Position numbers and translations under genes: made by a program. The notes below the pieces were generated by a model that saw nothing but the letters and a program-made list of their open reading frames with translations, searched no databases and was not told where the DNA came from. A stretch of 6,481 nt of DNA. Source: 4572-123 sp964418755 (lineage in GTDB: Bacteria > Desulfobacterota > Desulfobacteria > Desulfobacterales > 4572-123). Positions 6,440 through 6,481 of the stretch are shown in pieces; position 1 is the first letter of the stretch, and the number at the start of each line of letters is the position of its first letter. The stretch is taken from NCBI GenBank assembly GCA_964418755.1, contig CAYQNS010000204.1, forward strand, positions 1 to 6,481, given 5' to 3'.

Positions 6440-6481
6440 AATTCCATCCGCCGGATTGCCACCTGTCAGTTTTAATTACAC
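6438..6481 (-). CDS. C-terminal tail of an unidentified upstream gene (partial)
   Basis: On the minus strand one frame is open from the window edge to a TAA at 6440-6438 and encodes a short Trp/Gly-containing tail (VIKTDRWQSGGWN). The TAA overlaps the Shine-Dalgarno sequence of the next gene, which is the spacing expected of translationally coupled operon genes. By position, a FimT/FimU/GspH-like minor pilin would be expected upstream of pilW/pilV, and a short tail with Trp residues would suit such a protein. Only 13 codons are visible, so identity is inference. The other two frames have stops near 6477 and 6473, so the upstream gene could end there instead and leave this stretch non-coding. 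Confidence 0.4.
   Translation of the reverse strand, partial: VIKTDRWQSGGWN

Overview
This window is a stretch of a type IV pilus minor-pilin / tip-adhesin operon. All supported genes lie on the minus strand and are transcribed from high to low coordinates. The gene order in the direction of transcription is: tail of an unidentified upstream gene (cut by the window), pilW-like, pilV-like, pilX-like, a large pilY1, a small exported protein of unknown function, and the start of a DUF4124-type exported protein (cut by the window). Gaps are mostly 2-57 nt, several genes have a Shine-Dalgarno sequence close to the preceding stop, and no terminator is visible between genes. The block is therefore probably one polycistronic unit that continues past both ends.

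The organism is a Gram-negative (diderm) bacterium. The gene content, the intermediate base composition, the Asp-rich calcium-loop insertions in the pilins and the P-x-GAIDAGAQ-type domain on PilY1 remind me most of Desulfobacterota (former Deltaproteobacteria). That is inference from style; no marker gene is present.

Layout: 6438-6481 is the last codons of an upstream gene. 5670-6425 (PilW-like) and 5245-5667 (PilV-like) are prepilins with a G|FTLxE processing site. 5118-5244 is the only long gap and carries an imperfect two-block inverted repeat. 4629-5117 is PilX-like, without Glu at +5. 632-4612 is PilY1, with a signal peptide, an extra beta-sandwich-like N-terminal domain, a Thr-rich linker, a von Willebrand A domain with intact MIDAS residues, and the PilC/PilY1 beta-propeller with its calcium loop. 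185-574 is a small exported protein in the position PilY2 holds in Pseudomonas. 1-168 is the N-terminus of a DUF4124-type protein.

Working model from family knowledge: PilW, PilV and PilX, probably with a FimT/FimU-like protein upstream, form a priming complex in the inner membrane. PilY1 caps this complex at the pilus tip, where it promotes pilus assembly and mediates adhesion or surface sensing. The feature that stands out is the number of Dx[DN]x[DN]-type calcium-loop motifs spread over PilW (three), PilV (one) and PilY1 (three good, one degenerate). I see no CRISPR, mobile element, RNA gene or clearly new system. The novelty lies in the domain additions to PilY1, the calcium-loop theme and the two small downstream genes.
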